From assembly GCA_017990495.1 (NCBI GenBank), contig JAGNNV010000016.1, positions 1 through 32,083 on the forward strand: a stretch of DNA of 32,083 nt. Direction: 5' to 3'. Positions 1 to 8,210 of this stretch are shown piece by piece. Under the pieces are notes generated by a model. That model ran no database searches. It saw only the letters and a program-made list of their open reading frames with translations, and was not told the origin of the DNA. The translations under genes and the position numbers were made by a program. Source of the DNA: Vicinamibacteria bacterium. Lineage in GTDB: Bacteria > Acidobacteriota > Vicinamibacteria > Fen-336 > JAGNNV01. Each line of letters opens with the position of its first letter. Within the stretch, counting starts at the first letter, position 1.

Positions 1-33
1 TGCGCTAGGGCCCAGACGCCGCACCCACGCCGA

Positions 34-70
34 TAGGAGTCTGCTCCCGCCTCTGCCGCGCAGACTCCTA
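34..70 (-). terminator. Hairpin at the 3' end of rmuC
   Basis: A perfect 10-bp inverted repeat (TAGGAGTCTG at 34-43, CAGACTCCTA at 61-70) has a 17-nt loop. On the minus strand the stem begins with the stop codon of rmuC itself. No U-run follows, so this is either a Rho-assisted terminator or a 3'-end stabilising hairpin. The palindrome is seen directly; its function is inferred. Confidence 0.5.
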
Positions 71-1504
71 GTGCGGCGCCGGCTCTTCGTCCTCGGGCTC
101 GAGGCCGGGGATCGCGAGTTGCCGCGGGACGTGAGAGACCGTCTCGATCTCGGGAATGTCTTCGCCCACCGCGGCGCCCAGGTCCTTGAACCGCCGGGCC
201 TGAACCAGCACCCGGCTTTCGAGCGAACCCACCGACCGGTTGTAGGCCATCGTGGCCTTGCCGAGGGCGTCGCCCACCTGGCCAAGGTGACCGGCCATCA
301 CACTGATCCGGTTGTACAGCTCCTTGCCGAGTTCGCTGATCTGCTCGGCGCTTTCGGCGATGCGCTCCTGACGCCACCCGTAGGCCGCTCCCTTGAGGAG
401 GGAGAGAAGAGTCATGGGCCCCGCGGGGATGACGTTGCCTTCGACCGCGTCATCGAGAAGCGAGGGATCGGCCTGCACCGCGTCGGCGAAGGCGCTTTCG
501 ATGGGCACATACATGACGACGAAGTCGGGGCTGCTCGAAAGATGGTCGGCGTAGGACTTGTCGGAAAGCTCGCTCACGTGTTTACGGAGATGTTTCGCGT
601 GGAGCGAGATGAGTTCCCGGCGCGCGCCCTCGTCCTTGGCGTCTTTGGCGTCGAGGTAGGCGGAGAGAGGAACCTTGGCGTCGACCACCACGGTTTTCCC
701 GCCGGGCAGATGAACGATGAGGTCCGGGCGCAGACGCCCGTCCTCACCGTGAATGGTGGACTGCTCGACGAAGTCGCAGTGCTGGACCATGCCCGCCATC
801 TCGACCACGCGGCGCAGCTGGAACTCGCCCCAGCGTCCGCGCACGCTGGGCGCGCGCAGCGCGGTGACGAGTTTCTCGGTTTCCCCCCGGAGCAAGGTTT
901 GGCTTTCCCGGAACGAGGTGAACTGCTCGGAGAGCCCGGAGTAGGCCTCCGTCCTCTTTTGTTCGATGTCGTGGACATGGACCTCGAACTTCGACAGCGA
1001 TTCGCGAATCGGCGACACCAGCTGGGCGAAAGTGGTTTCCTTGGCCGCGAAGTCCTTGAGCGCGCTCTCGCGAAACTGTCCGAAGGTGGCCTGAGCCTGG
1101 TCAAGGAAGGCGGCGCGGCTCTTGTCGAGGGCGTCCATCGACAAAGCCTGGAAGGCGTCCTTCATGGAACTCTCGGCTCGGGCCATGAGTTCGAGTTTTT
1201 CGGCCGCCGCCTTCTCGGTTTCGAAAAGCCGGGTCTGTATCTCGGCAAGGCGGACCTGCGCTTCGTTGAGCCTGGCCTCACGGTCGACGACGATGGAGCG
1301 GGCCGCCAGCAGTTCGCGCTCGAGGAGGGGCACTCTTTGGGCGATGGCCTCGAACCGCGCGCGTTCGGTGGCCACGCGGGATGTGTCGCCCGCGGTGGCC
1401 GCGCGTTCCGCGGCCTGCCCCAGCTTCCGCCCCAGGAAAAAAGCCGCCGCCGCAAGGGCGAGAATGAGAAGGGCGACGAAGAGAAGGGTGGAAGGAGGCG
1501 GCAT
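68..1504 (-). CDS. rmuC: RmuC family DNA recombination protein
   Basis: This 478-residue protein belongs to the RmuC family, which is linked to limiting recombination at inverted repeats; its biochemistry is poorly defined. Residues about 6-24 form one hydrophobic N-terminal membrane segment. A long alanine/glutamate-rich coiled coil follows to about residue 200. The family core begins at GRWGEFQLRRVVEMAGM and continues through RPDLIVHLPGG and VVVDAKVPLSAY, a restriction-endonuclease-like D...DAK motif. The start at 1504 is preferred over the upstream ATG at 1585. It puts the membrane helix at the N-terminus and lies 8 nt after a TAGACT box, whereas the upstream extension is not RmuC-like. 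It is divergent from the VKOR fusion across 105 nt. The identity is firm; only the start is debatable. Confidence 0.93.
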   Translation of the reverse strand: MPPPSTLLFVALLILALAAAAFFLGRKLGQAAERAATAGDTSRVATERARFEAIAQRVPLLERELLAARSIVVDREARLNEAQVRLAEIQTRLFETEKAAAEKLELMARAESSMKDAFQALSMDALDKSRAAFLDQAQATFGQFRESALKDFAAKETTFAQLVSPIRESLSKFEVHVHDIEQKRTEAYSGLSEQFTSFRESQTLLRGETEKLVTALRAPSVRGRWGEFQLRRVVEMAGMVQHCDFVEQSTIHGEDGRLRPDLIVHLPGGKTVVVDAKVPLSAYLDAKDAKDEGARRELISLHAKHLRKHVSELSDKSYADHLSSSPDFVVMYVPIESAFADAVQADPSLLDDAVEGNVIPAGPMTLLSLLKGAAYGWRQERIAESAEQISELGKELYNRISVMAGHLGQVGDALGKATMAYNRSVGSLESRVLVQARRFKDLGAAVGEDIPEIETVSHVPRQLAIPGLEPEDEEPAPH

Positions 1505-1512
1505 CGGCTCGC

Positions 1513-1518
1513 AGTCTA
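1513..1518 (-). promoter_or_regulatory. Candidate -10 box of rmuC (leaderless type)
   Basis: TAGACT on the minus strand ends 8 nt before the rmuC ATG, and no Shine-Dalgarno sequence lies between. If used, transcription would start at or within a few bases of the ATG. I see no clear -35 box. The same hexamer precedes the DAHP synthase gene and the phosphodiesterase gene in this window. Confidence 0.5.
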
Positions 1519-1595
1519 GTGAATGGCAGGTTCGGACGAGGTCCTGCCCGGCGCCCGGAGGCCTTCGATTGTTTGGGCTCGGCAAATCGCTCGGG

Positions 1596-1601
1596 TAGGC
1601 T
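1596..1601 (+). promoter_or_regulatory. Candidate -10 box of the VKOR-DsbA gene (leaderless type)
   Basis: TAGGCT ends 8 nt before the ATG at 1610, with no Shine-Dalgarno sequence in between. It lies back to back with the rmuC box in the 105-nt divergent spacer. No convincing -35 hexamer is visible. Confidence 0.4.
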
Positions 1602-1609
1602 GGCCTTCA

Positions 1610-2956
1610 ATGTCCCGAATCCGAATAGCCGTTGCGCTGCTCCTCTGCCTCGCGGGGGGCGTCCTCTCCCTGATCCTCCTTTCCAAGCACTACGGCGTAC
1701 CCCTTCTGGGGGAAGCGGTGCTCGCGGCCTGTGGCGAGGGCGGGGGGTGCGATGTGGTGGCCCAGAGCCGCTATTCATCCCTTCTGGGTATGCCCCTGGC
1801 GGCCTGGGGCGTCTTCTTCTATGGCTCCGTGCTCGCGTTGCTTGCCCCCGCGCTGGTCAGCCGGAAGGATGAGAACTCCGACCCCGGCGTTTCGCTGGCA
1901 TTCTTCCTCGCCACGCTGGCGGTGGCCATCGACGTGGTTCTGTTCGGACTTCAGGCCACGGTGATCAAGGCCTTCTGCCAGTTCTGCATCGCGACCTATG
2001 CCGTGAACCTGCTCCTCGTCGGCGCCCTGTGGCCCCAAAGGCGTTTTGGCGTGGCCTTGAACTTCTTGTTCACTCGGGGTTCAAGACGCGCGCTGGTGGC
2101 CTGGCTAGTGACGAGCCTTTCCATCGCCACCGCCGCCGCCGCGGGTAACGCCGCCCTCGCCGACCGCAAGACCCTGGCCCAGGGCAACATCCTCGGCGTT
2201 CCCCTGGTGACGGCCCCCGAAAAGGAAGCCCCCCCGCAGAAGGGCTCGATCGAGGAGCAGCTCGCTCTGGCCCGGGCGGAAGCGAAGAAGTGGAAGGACA
2301 CACTCGACGATAGCCGCCGTCTCGAGATCTACCTGAACCAGAAGGCCAAGGACGACTTCAATGGCGCCGAGGTGGCGAAGATCGACTTGTCCCGCTCCCC
2401 GTTCCTGGGGCCGAAGAACGCGCCCATCGCTGTGGTGAGCTATTCCGACTTCATGTGCCCGTTCTGTCGCGATCTCGCCGCGGGCCTCAAGAACTATGTG
2501 CCCACCGCGGGCGAGCGGGTGAAGGCGTTCTACAAACACTTCCCGCTTGATACCGCGTGCAACCCTGGTATCGGCCAGACCGTGCACCCAGGAGCCTGCG
2601 AACTGGCTCTGGGCGGCATCTGCGCCGACGAAAGCGGCCGCTTCTGGGAGTACCACGACGGTGTTTTCGCGAAGCGATGGGACCGAGCGACCCGGGAAGA
2701 CGTCCTGAACATCGGCGTCGCCGCCGGCCTCGATCGGCGGAGTCTGGGCAAGTGCATGGACTCGGCCGCGGTCAAGGGTCGGCTCGCCCGGGAGGTCGAA
2801 GAAGGCGTCCGCATCGGGGTGGGCTCCACCCCGACTATCCTTGTGAATGGTCGGAAAATTCCCTCGACCGGCGTCTTCCTTATGGCCGTCGACGAGGAAC
2901 GCAAACGACTGAATCTGCCGTCGCTCACGGGAGCGCCCCCGCCCAAGGAGAACTAG
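1610..2956 (+). CDS. VKOR-DsbA fusion, membrane disulfide-forming protein
   Basis: This 448-residue protein combines a vitamin K epoxide reductase (VKOR) domain with a periplasmic DsbA-like thioredoxin domain. In such fusions the membrane part passes electrons from the thioredoxin part to quinone, so new disulfides form in exported proteins. The VKOR part (residues about 1-180) has several hydrophobic helices, the loop cysteines C41 and C47, and the quinone-side CQFC motif at 123-126. A charged linker (about 200-260) leads to the thioredoxin fold with CPFC at 283-286 and a cis-proline in GSTPTILVNG. Extra cysteines occur in ACNPGIGQ, GACE and GGIC. The start at 1610 is chosen over the ATG at 1523, because it places the first helix at the N-terminus and follows a TAGGCT box by 8 nt. 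A close relative of its thioredoxin domain is encoded two genes downstream. Confidence 0.92.
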   Translation: MSRIRIAVALLLCLAGGVLSLILLSKHYGVPLLGEAVLAACGEGGGCDVVAQSRYSSLLGMPLAAWGVFFYGSVLALLAPALVSRKDENSDPGVSLAFFLATLAVAIDVVLFGLQATVIKAFCQFCIATYAVNLLLVGALWPQRRFGVALNFLFTRGSRRALVAWLVTSLSIATAAAAGNAALADRKTLAQGNILGVPLVTAPEKEAPPQKGSIEEQLALARAEAKKWKDTLDDSRRLEIYLNQKAKDDFNGAEVAKIDLSRSPFLGPKNAPIAVVSYSDFMCPFCRDLAAGLKNYVPTAGERVKAFYKHFPLDTACNPGIGQTVHPGACELALGGICADESGRFWEYHDGVFAKRWDRATREDVLNIGVAAGLDRRSLGKCMDSAAVKGRLAREVEEGVRIGVGSTPTILVNGRKIPSTGVFLMAVDEERKRLNLPSLTGAPPPKEN

Positions 2957-2975
2957 CCCGCCAAGCGTGGCGGGC
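2956..2975 (+). promoter_or_regulatory. Intergenic hairpin before the aminotransferase RBS
   Basis: GCCCGCCA (2956-2963) and TGGCGGGC (2968-2975) form a perfect 8-bp GC-rich stem with the 4-nt loop AGCG. It begins at the last base of the VKOR-DsbA stop codon and ends 5 nt before the GAGGAG ribosome binding site at 2981. There is no U-tract. It could adjust the relative expression of the two genes or stabilise the upstream message; which one is unknown. Confidence 0.45.
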
Positions 2976-2993
2976 GGTCCGAGGAGAAACACC

Positions 2994-4115
2994 ATGACCA
3001 GCACCACCTTGACCCCGCCCGACCAGATCACGGTCGGGAAACTCGACATCAAGGTCACCCGCGTGCCCAGGACAAGAGTCCTGCCCAAGGCGTCCGATCT
3101 CGGCTTCGGCCGGATCTTCACCGACCACATGTTCGCCATGGACTACGAGGAAGGCCGGGGCTGGTTCGACGCCCGGATCATTCCTTATGGACCGATCGCC
3201 ATGGATCCGGGTGCTTCGGCCCTTCACTACGGTCAGGCCATGTTCGACGGATGCAAGGCTTTCCGCGCGAAAGACGGTCGGGTGATGCTCTTCCGCGGAC
3301 AACGCCATGCCGCGCGCATGAGCGACGGCGCTCCAAGGCTCGGCATGGTGGCGCCTTCGGCCGACATGATCCACGACGCCATGACGACCCTCGTGGATTT
3401 CGAGCGCGACTGGGTGCCCTCCGAGCCGGGAACGGCGCTGTACCTGCGGCCCACCATCATCGGCACCGAAGGCTTCCTTGGGGTGCGCGCCTCCAAGAAG
3501 TACCTCTTCTTCATCATCCTCTCGCCGGTGGGGGCCTATTACCAGGACGGCATGAAGCCGGTCCGCATCTGGGTGGAGAAGGACTACATCCGGGCGGCCA
3601 AGGGCGGACTGGGCGCGGTCAAAGCCGGCGCCAACTACGCGGCCAGCCTGCTCGCCGCCACCACGGCGCAGAAACGCGGCTACGCCCAGGTGCTCTGGCT
3701 CGACGCGCTTGAACACCGCTACTGCGAAGAAGTGGGCGTGATGAATCTCTTCGTCCAGTTCAAGGACGAGATCGTGACCGCGCCGCTTGGCGGCACCATC
3801 CTGGCCGGAGTCACCCGCGACAGCGTGATGACGCTTCTGCGCGAATGGGGCTACACCGTCAATGAACGCCGTTACGCGTTCGAGGAGATCGTCGAAGCGA
3901 AGAAGGCGGGAACACTCGGCGAAGTGTTCGGCACCGGCACCGCCGCGGTGATCTCACCGGTCGGTGAGTTCGGGTTCACCGAGGGCGCGCTGCCCACCTC
4001 CGATGGGACCATCGGCCCCCTGGCTCAACGCCTCTACACATCCCTCACCTCGATTCAATATGGGGAGAGTCCGGACCCGCACGGCTGGACCGAAGAAATC
4101 ACCCCGGTTGCGTAA
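2994..4115 (+). CDS. Branched-chain amino acid aminotransferase, eukaryote-like type
   Basis: This PLP-dependent class IV transaminase interconverts Leu, Ile and Val with their 2-keto acids using 2-oxoglutarate/glutamate. Its 373 residues and motifs (MDPGASALHYGQAMFDG, FRGQRHAARM, LYLRPTI) match the longer subgroup shared by mitochondrial and many bacterial enzymes, not the roughly 300-residue E. coli IlvE type. K210 in VKAGANYAAS is the expected Schiff-base lysine, and GTGTAAVISPVG fits the C-terminal cofactor region. The start at 2994 is supported by GAGGAG at 2981-2986, one of the few clear Shine-Dalgarno sequences here; the upstream in-frame start at 2967 would overlap the hairpin. It sits 37 nt after the VKOR fusion. 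A second, unrelated-subtype BCAT lies at 18571-19494 (-). Confidence 0.93.
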   Translation: MTSTTLTPPDQITVGKLDIKVTRVPRTRVLPKASDLGFGRIFTDHMFAMDYEEGRGWFDARIIPYGPIAMDPGASALHYGQAMFDGCKAFRAKDGRVMLFRGQRHAARMSDGAPRLGMVAPSADMIHDAMTTLVDFERDWVPSEPGTALYLRPTIIGTEGFLGVRASKKYLFFIILSPVGAYYQDGMKPVRIWVEKDYIRAAKGGLGAVKAGANYAASLLAATTAQKRGYAQVLWLDALEHRYCEEVGVMNLFVQFKDEIVTAPLGGTILAGVTRDSVMTLLREWGYTVNERRYAFEEIVEAKKAGTLGEVFGTGTAAVISPVGEFGFTEGALPTSDGTIGPLAQRLYTSLTSIQYGESPDPHGWTEEITPVA

Positions 4116-4167
4116 ACTCCCGCGGTCACGCGCCCTCCAGGCCCCCACCTTCAAACACCCAGGAATC

Positions 4168-4851
4168 ATGAACAAACTCCCGCTCGCCTCCAGGAATTCT
4201 CTCGCCCGCCGCGTCTCGATCGCCGCTTTCGCGGCGGTGGTCGCCGTCGCCGGTTTCTCTTTCGCTCAGGAGAAGGCGAAACCCACCGCGCCGAGCCCGG
4301 CGGAGCAGAAGTACAAGACCAACGTGAAAGGCCCGATGGACGCGCCGATCAAGGTGGTCGAGTTCGCCGACTTCATGTGCGGGGGCTGCCAGGCGGCCTC
4401 GGGCGCGCTGCGCGCCTACTTCGCCCAACAGGCTTCGGACATCAATCTCACGTTCAAGAACTTTCCCCTTGAGAAGACCTGCAACCCGGGCATTGGCCAG
4501 ACCATCCACAACGGCGCGTGTGAACTGGCGCTCGGCGCCATCTGCGCGGCCGAACTCCAGAACTTCTGGCCGTACCACGACCGGATCTTCTCGCGTTCGT
4601 GGGAAGTGGCGACCCGGAAGGACGTGATCGACAACGGCGTCGCGGTGGGCATGGACAAAGCGAAGCTCGAAGCCTGCATGGCCTCCCCGGCCGCAAAATC
4701 GAAACTCGCCAAGGAAGTGAAGGAGGGCTTCGAGGCCGTGGTCCAGGTCACCCCCACCCTCCTGGTCAACGGGAAGAAGCTCGCGGCCTTGAATCAGTTC
4801 GCGAACGTGGTCGAGGAAGAGCGCAAGAAGCTCGCAACCGCAACCAAGTAG
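4168..4851 (+). CDS. Exported DsbA-like thioredoxin-fold protein
   Basis: This 227-residue protein has an N-terminal signal peptide (hydrophobic about 16-33, cleavage probably near SFA-Q), followed by a Thioredoxin_4/DsbA-like domain. The redox motif is CGGC at 71-74 and the cis-proline is in VTPTLLVNG. Its domain closely follows the C-terminal half of the VKOR-DsbA fusion: both carry CNPGIGQT, GACELALG, a cysteine just after it, and a matching FW.YHD segment. It is therefore a soluble periplasmic paralogue, plausibly a partner or substrate of the VKOR domain. The CGGC dipeptide differs from the CPFC of the fusion, which suggests a different redox potential (inference). The start is the ATG before the signal peptide; AGGA at 4161-4164 is only 3 nt from it, so the RBS is poor. 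Confidence 0.88.
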   Translation: MNKLPLASRNSLARRVSIAAFAAVVAVAGFSFAQEKAKPTAPSPAEQKYKTNVKGPMDAPIKVVEFADFMCGGCQAASGALRAYFAQQASDINLTFKNFPLEKTCNPGIGQTIHNGACELALGAICAAELQNFWPYHDRIFSRSWEVATRKDVIDNGVAVGMDKAKLEACMASPAAKSKLAKEVKEGFEAVVQVTPTLLVNGKKLAALNQFANVVEEERKKLATATK

Positions 4852-4859
4852 CCCGGGGG

Positions 4860-5900
4860 CTATTCCACCCGGCCCACCACCAGAAGGCGGGAAGGCAGCC
4901 GCACGCTGCGCACCGCCCGCGCGCGTGTGAATCCGGTTCGCCTGAGCCAATCCAGATATTCATCGCCCGAGAAACACGCGCTGTTGGAGGTGATGCGGAA
5001 GAAGAGGGCCGCCGCGTCCCCGGCCGCCTCCGGCGGGGCGCCGAGGCCAGGGGCTTCGATGTCGAAGATGCCCACGGAGCCGCCGGGCCGAAGCGCCTTG
5101 CGGACCCGGGTCAGGATCTGAAGGTTCACGTCGGGGGTGAAGTGGTGAAGGATGTTGGCCAGGATCACGACATCGGCGCCTTCGCCGTAGTCGTCCTGGA
5201 GGATGTCCGCTTCCCGGAATGAGACCACGTCGGCGATGCCCAGTTCGTCGGCCAGCTTTCGCGCTTCAGGGATGGCCTCGGGACGGTCGAGGACCACGGA
5301 TTTCAGTCCCGGGTGAGCGCGGCACAACGCCGCACCCACCAGACCGTGCGATCCGGCCACATCGAGGCAAAGTCGTGCTCCCGCGGGAACCGGAAGCTCC
5401 CGGGCCACGAATGCGGCAAAGTCGCGAGCGCCCTCGGCCATGGCCCGCTGATAGAGATTCCAATCAGGCCCGGTCAGGGTGCGGTGGATCTCGACTCCCC
5501 GACCGGTCTTCAACACCTCGTCGAGCCGGCTGATCCAGCCCCATTGCGGCGCGCCGAAGGCCACGAAGTCGCCGAAGGGACTGGGGGCTCCAGGACCAAA
5601 GTGCTTGCGGCCCAGTCGGGTGAGCGACCATTCCCCGGTTCGCCGCTTCACATAACCCATCGACGAGAGGAGCCGAAGCACCAGCTCCAGACACGACGAA
5701 TCGAGAGCCAGCCGCGAAGCCAGGTCCTCGGTGGTTGAGGACTTCTCCCTCAGGGCGCTGAAGACCGAGGCGCGCTCGGCCGCGATCAGAGCCCGGGCTT
5801 GAACGGGAGCCACCAGAACATCAAGCATGGGATAAGGCACGAGGCCAAGGCCCACCGCCAGTCGTTCCTTGAGACCCTTCGGAATGGTGCCGTAACGCAT
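4860..5900 (-). CDS. SAM-dependent methyltransferase with winged-helix dimerisation domain
   Basis: This 346-residue protein has the architecture of small-molecule O-methyltransferases of the plant-COMT/hydroxyneurosporene type. Residues about 30-110 form an all-alpha/winged-helix dimerisation region (ARALIAAERASVFSAL, DLASRLALDSSCLELVLRLLSSMGYV). The Rossmann domain begins with the SAM-binding motif LCLDVAGSHGLVGAAL and the acidic residue in VVLDRP. Later motifs are ADVVILANILHHF and RVRKALRPGGSVGIFDIE. The substrate cannot be predicted. It converges with the DsbA-like gene across only 8 nt and is divergent from the symporter across 91 nt, so it is probably a single-gene unit. No good Shine-Dalgarno sequence precedes ATG 5900. 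Confidence 0.85.
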   Translation of the reverse strand: MRYGTIPKGLKERLAVGLGLVPYPMLDVLVAPVQARALIAAERASVFSALREKSSTTEDLASRLALDSSCLELVLRLLSSMGYVKRRTGEWSLTRLGRKHFGPGAPSPFGDFVAFGAPQWGWISRLDEVLKTGRGVEIHRTLTGPDWNLYQRAMAEGARDFAAFVARELPVPAGARLCLDVAGSHGLVGAALCRAHPGLKSVVLDRPEAIPEARKLADELGIADVVSFREADILQDDYGEGADVVILANILHHFTPDVNLQILTRVRKALRPGGSVGIFDIEAPGLGAPPEAAGDAAALFFRITSNSACFSGDEYLDWLRRTGFTRARAVRSVRLPSRLLVVGRVE

Positions 5901-5991
5901 GGGGTGAGTTTGTCCTGTTCTTGCGTGCGAATTCGAGGAGCGAACGTGCGGCGACGGAAAAGTGCGGCCCTGCTAATCTTCTTCGAATCTG

Positions 5992-7398
5992 ATGATCTAC
6001 CTGATCCTCGTCTACTGCGTGCTGCAAGTGGCCCTGGGCCTGTGGCTGGGAAGGAAGGTACGCAGCTCCGGCGATTTCTTCGTGGCCGGCCGGTCGCTCT
6101 CGCCCGGTCTGCTGTTCGCCACGCTCGTGGCGGCCAACGTGGGCGCGGGTTCCACCGTGGGGGCGGCGGGGCTCGGCTACAGCAACGGCATTTCCGCGTG
6201 GTGGTGGGTGGGCTCGGCGGGTGTGGGCTCGCTGATCATGGCCTTCACCGTGGGTCCGCGCATCTGGAAGATCGCCAGCGACCACGGCCTCAAGACCGCC
6301 GGTGACTTCCTCGAGTGGCGCTTTTCGAGGAACCTGCGCGGGGCGGTGTCCTCCCTGCTTTGGGTGGGCACCATCTCGATCCTCTCCGGACAGCTCATCG
6401 CCCTCGCCTGGGTGCTGAACGTGGTGGCCGGCCTTGACAAGACCACCGGCGTCATCATCGGAGGCGTGGTCGCCACCATCTATTTCTCCGCGGGCGGCCT
6501 CCTGAGTTCCGTGTGGATCAACTTCCTCCAGCTCGGCGTGATGATCGTGGGCTTCTTCGCCGCCATCCCCCTGGCCCTCTCCAAAGCCGGAGGCTTTTCC
6601 GGTCTGCAGGCCGCAACCAGCGATCCTGCCGGCTTCTGGAACTTCTTTTCGAATGGCACCTCGGGCATCCACTACCTCGCCCTCCTGGCCCCGGCCTTCG
6701 TGATTTCCCCCGGTCTCATCCAGAAGGTCTACGGGGCGCGCGACGCGGCCACCGTGCGCAAGGCCGTAGCCTGGAACGCCGGCGCTCTCTTCATCTTCGC
6801 CTTCGTCCCTCCAATGATCGGATTGCTCGCTCGCGCCCTGCACCCGGGCCTCGCCTCCCCCGAGCTGGCCATGCCCACGATCTTCATGGAGGATCTTCCC
6901 GTCTGGTTCGGCGCGCTCGGCCTCGCCGCCGTGGTTTCCGCGGAGATATCCACCGCCGACGCCGTGCTCTTCATGTTGTCGACCTCGCTCTCTCAGGATC
7001 TCTACAAGGGATTCGTGAATCGCAATGCCACCGATCAGGAGGTTCTGCGGGTCGCGCGCCTGGCTGCGGTGGGCGGCGGCATCCTCGGGATACTGGTCGC
7101 TCTGATGGCCTCAACCGTGATCGGCGCGCTGGGGATCTTCTATTCCCTCCTCTCCGTCAGCCTCTTCGTCCCCGTGGTGCTCGGTCTGTACGTCTCCTCC
7201 GCGGACAGCCGCAATGCCTACGCCGCCATCGTGGCCGGCGTAGGCGTCCTTCTCACCGCGCACCTCACCACCGACGGCAAGGGCTTCGGCATGTGGACGC
7301 CTTCCCTGCTCGGCCTTCTCGCTTCCGCGGCGGCCGGGGGGCTATCTCTCCTCGTATTCCGCCGTTCTCTCCCCGAAACCTCCAACCCGAAGATCTAG
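5992..7398 (+). CDS. Sodium:solute symporter (SSS family)
   Basis: This 468-residue polytopic membrane protein of the SSS family (LeuT-like fold) imports a small organic solute with Na+. The family N-terminus is clear: GRKVRSSGDFFVAGRSLSPG, then ATLVAANVGAGSTVGAAGLGY in the discontinuous first core helix. SAEISTADAVLFMLSTSLSQDLYKG is the characteristic late-helix signature with the Na+-site serine/threonine residues. About 13 hydrophobic helices can be counted. The substrate is not determinable from sequence, but the adjacent SDR and hydrolase suggest a carbohydrate-derived or organic-acid substrate. A weak TAATCT box at 5974-5979 lies 12 nt before ATG. It leads a same-strand run with gaps of 12 and 5 nt. 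Confidence 0.9.
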   Translation: MIYLILVYCVLQVALGLWLGRKVRSSGDFFVAGRSLSPGLLFATLVAANVGAGSTVGAAGLGYSNGISAWWWVGSAGVGSLIMAFTVGPRIWKIASDHGLKTAGDFLEWRFSRNLRGAVSSLLWVGTISILSGQLIALAWVLNVVAGLDKTTGVIIGGVVATIYFSAGGLLSSVWINFLQLGVMIVGFFAAIPLALSKAGGFSGLQAATSDPAGFWNFFSNGTSGIHYLALLAPAFVISPGLIQKVYGARDAATVRKAVAWNAGALFIFAFVPPMIGLLARALHPGLASPELAMPTIFMEDLPVWFGALGLAAVVSAEISTADAVLFMLSTSLSQDLYKGFVNRNATDQEVLRVARLAAVGGGILGILVALMASTVIGALGIFYSLLSVSLFVPVVLGLYVSSADSRNAYAAIVAGVGVLLTAHLTTDGKGFGMWTPSLLGLLASAAAGGLSLLVFRRSLPETSNPKI

Positions 7399-7410
7399 AT
7401 CAACACCCCC

Positions 7411-8205
7411 ATGAACACCGCTTCCCTCTTCAGACTCGACTCCAAGACCGCAGCCATCGTCGGCGCCGGATCCGGCATCGGCGAGGCCACCGCACGCATG
7501 GCCGCCGACCTGGGCGCTCACGTGATCTGCCTCGACGTGAATGCCGCCGCGGTGGAGGCCACCGCCAACGCCATCAAGACCGCGGGCGGCAAGGCGGAGA
7601 GCGGCGTCCTCGATATCCGCGAGGGTGCCGCGGTGAGAAAGTGCTTCGACGACATCGCCGCTCGGCACGGCGCCCTCGACATCGCGGTGTGCACGCCCGC
7701 GATCAACGTGCGCAAGAAGATCCTCGACTACACCGAGGAGGAATTCGACCGCGTGATGGCGGTGAACATGCGCGGCAACTTCAACGTCCTGCAATCGGCA
7801 GGCCGGATCATGACCGCGCAAAAGAGCGGCAGCATCGTTTTGTACTCATCCATCCGCTCGCAGACCGTGGAGCCCGGCCAGTCGGCCTACGCCGCCACCA
7901 AGGCCGGCATCCTGCAGATGGTCAAGACCGCCGCCTCCGAGTTCGGTTCCGCGGGCGTGCGCGTGAACGCCATCGGACCCGGCGTCATCGATACCCCGCT
8001 CACCGCCCCCATCAAGAACAACACCTCCTGGTACGAGGCCTACGCAGCCAAGAGCATCATGAACCGGTGGGGCCGCCCCGAGGAAGTAGCGGCGGCTACG
8101 CTCTTTCTGTGCGCTCCCGCAGCAAGCTACATCACCGGCACCATCCTGTTCGTGGATGGCGGCTGGACCGCTCACGACGGCCGCTTCACGCCGCCGGGGA
8201 TGTAA
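7411..8205 (+). CDS. Short-chain dehydrogenase/reductase (SDR)
   Basis: This 264-residue classical SDR is an NAD(P)-dependent oxidoreductase. The cofactor motif GAGSGIGEAT is near residues 16-25. D43 in ICLDVNA after the second strand hints at NAD rather than NADP preference (inference). The usual NNAG block is replaced by CTPAINV. The catalytic set is seen as S in VLYSSIRS and YAATK (YxxxK). The C-terminal ITGTILFVDGGWTA is typical, followed by a short tail HDGRFTPPGM. It resembles gluconate 5-dehydrogenase-like SDRs more than FabG, but the substrate is not assigned. It is 12 nt after the symporter and 5 nt before the hydrolase, most likely acting on the imported compound. Confidence 0.88.
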   Translation: MNTASLFRLDSKTAAIVGAGSGIGEATARMAADLGAHVICLDVNAAAVEATANAIKTAGGKAESGVLDIREGAAVRKCFDDIAARHGALDIAVCTPAINVRKKILDYTEEEFDRVMAVNMRGNFNVLQSAGRIMTAQKSGSIVLYSSIRSQTVEPGQSAYAATKAGILQMVKTAASEFGSAGVRVNAIGPGVIDTPLTAPIKNNTSWYEAYAAKSIMNRWGRPEEVAAATLFLCAPAASYITGTILFVDGGWTAHDGRFTPPGM

Positions 8206-8210
8206 CCGCC

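Noticed and set aside
6513-8210. Long in-frame extension upstream of the exported hydrolase (a 952-codon frame)
   Set aside because: It runs out of frame across the symporter and SDR genes and gives Arg/Pro-rich, low-complexity protein. The true start at 8211 has a signal peptide.
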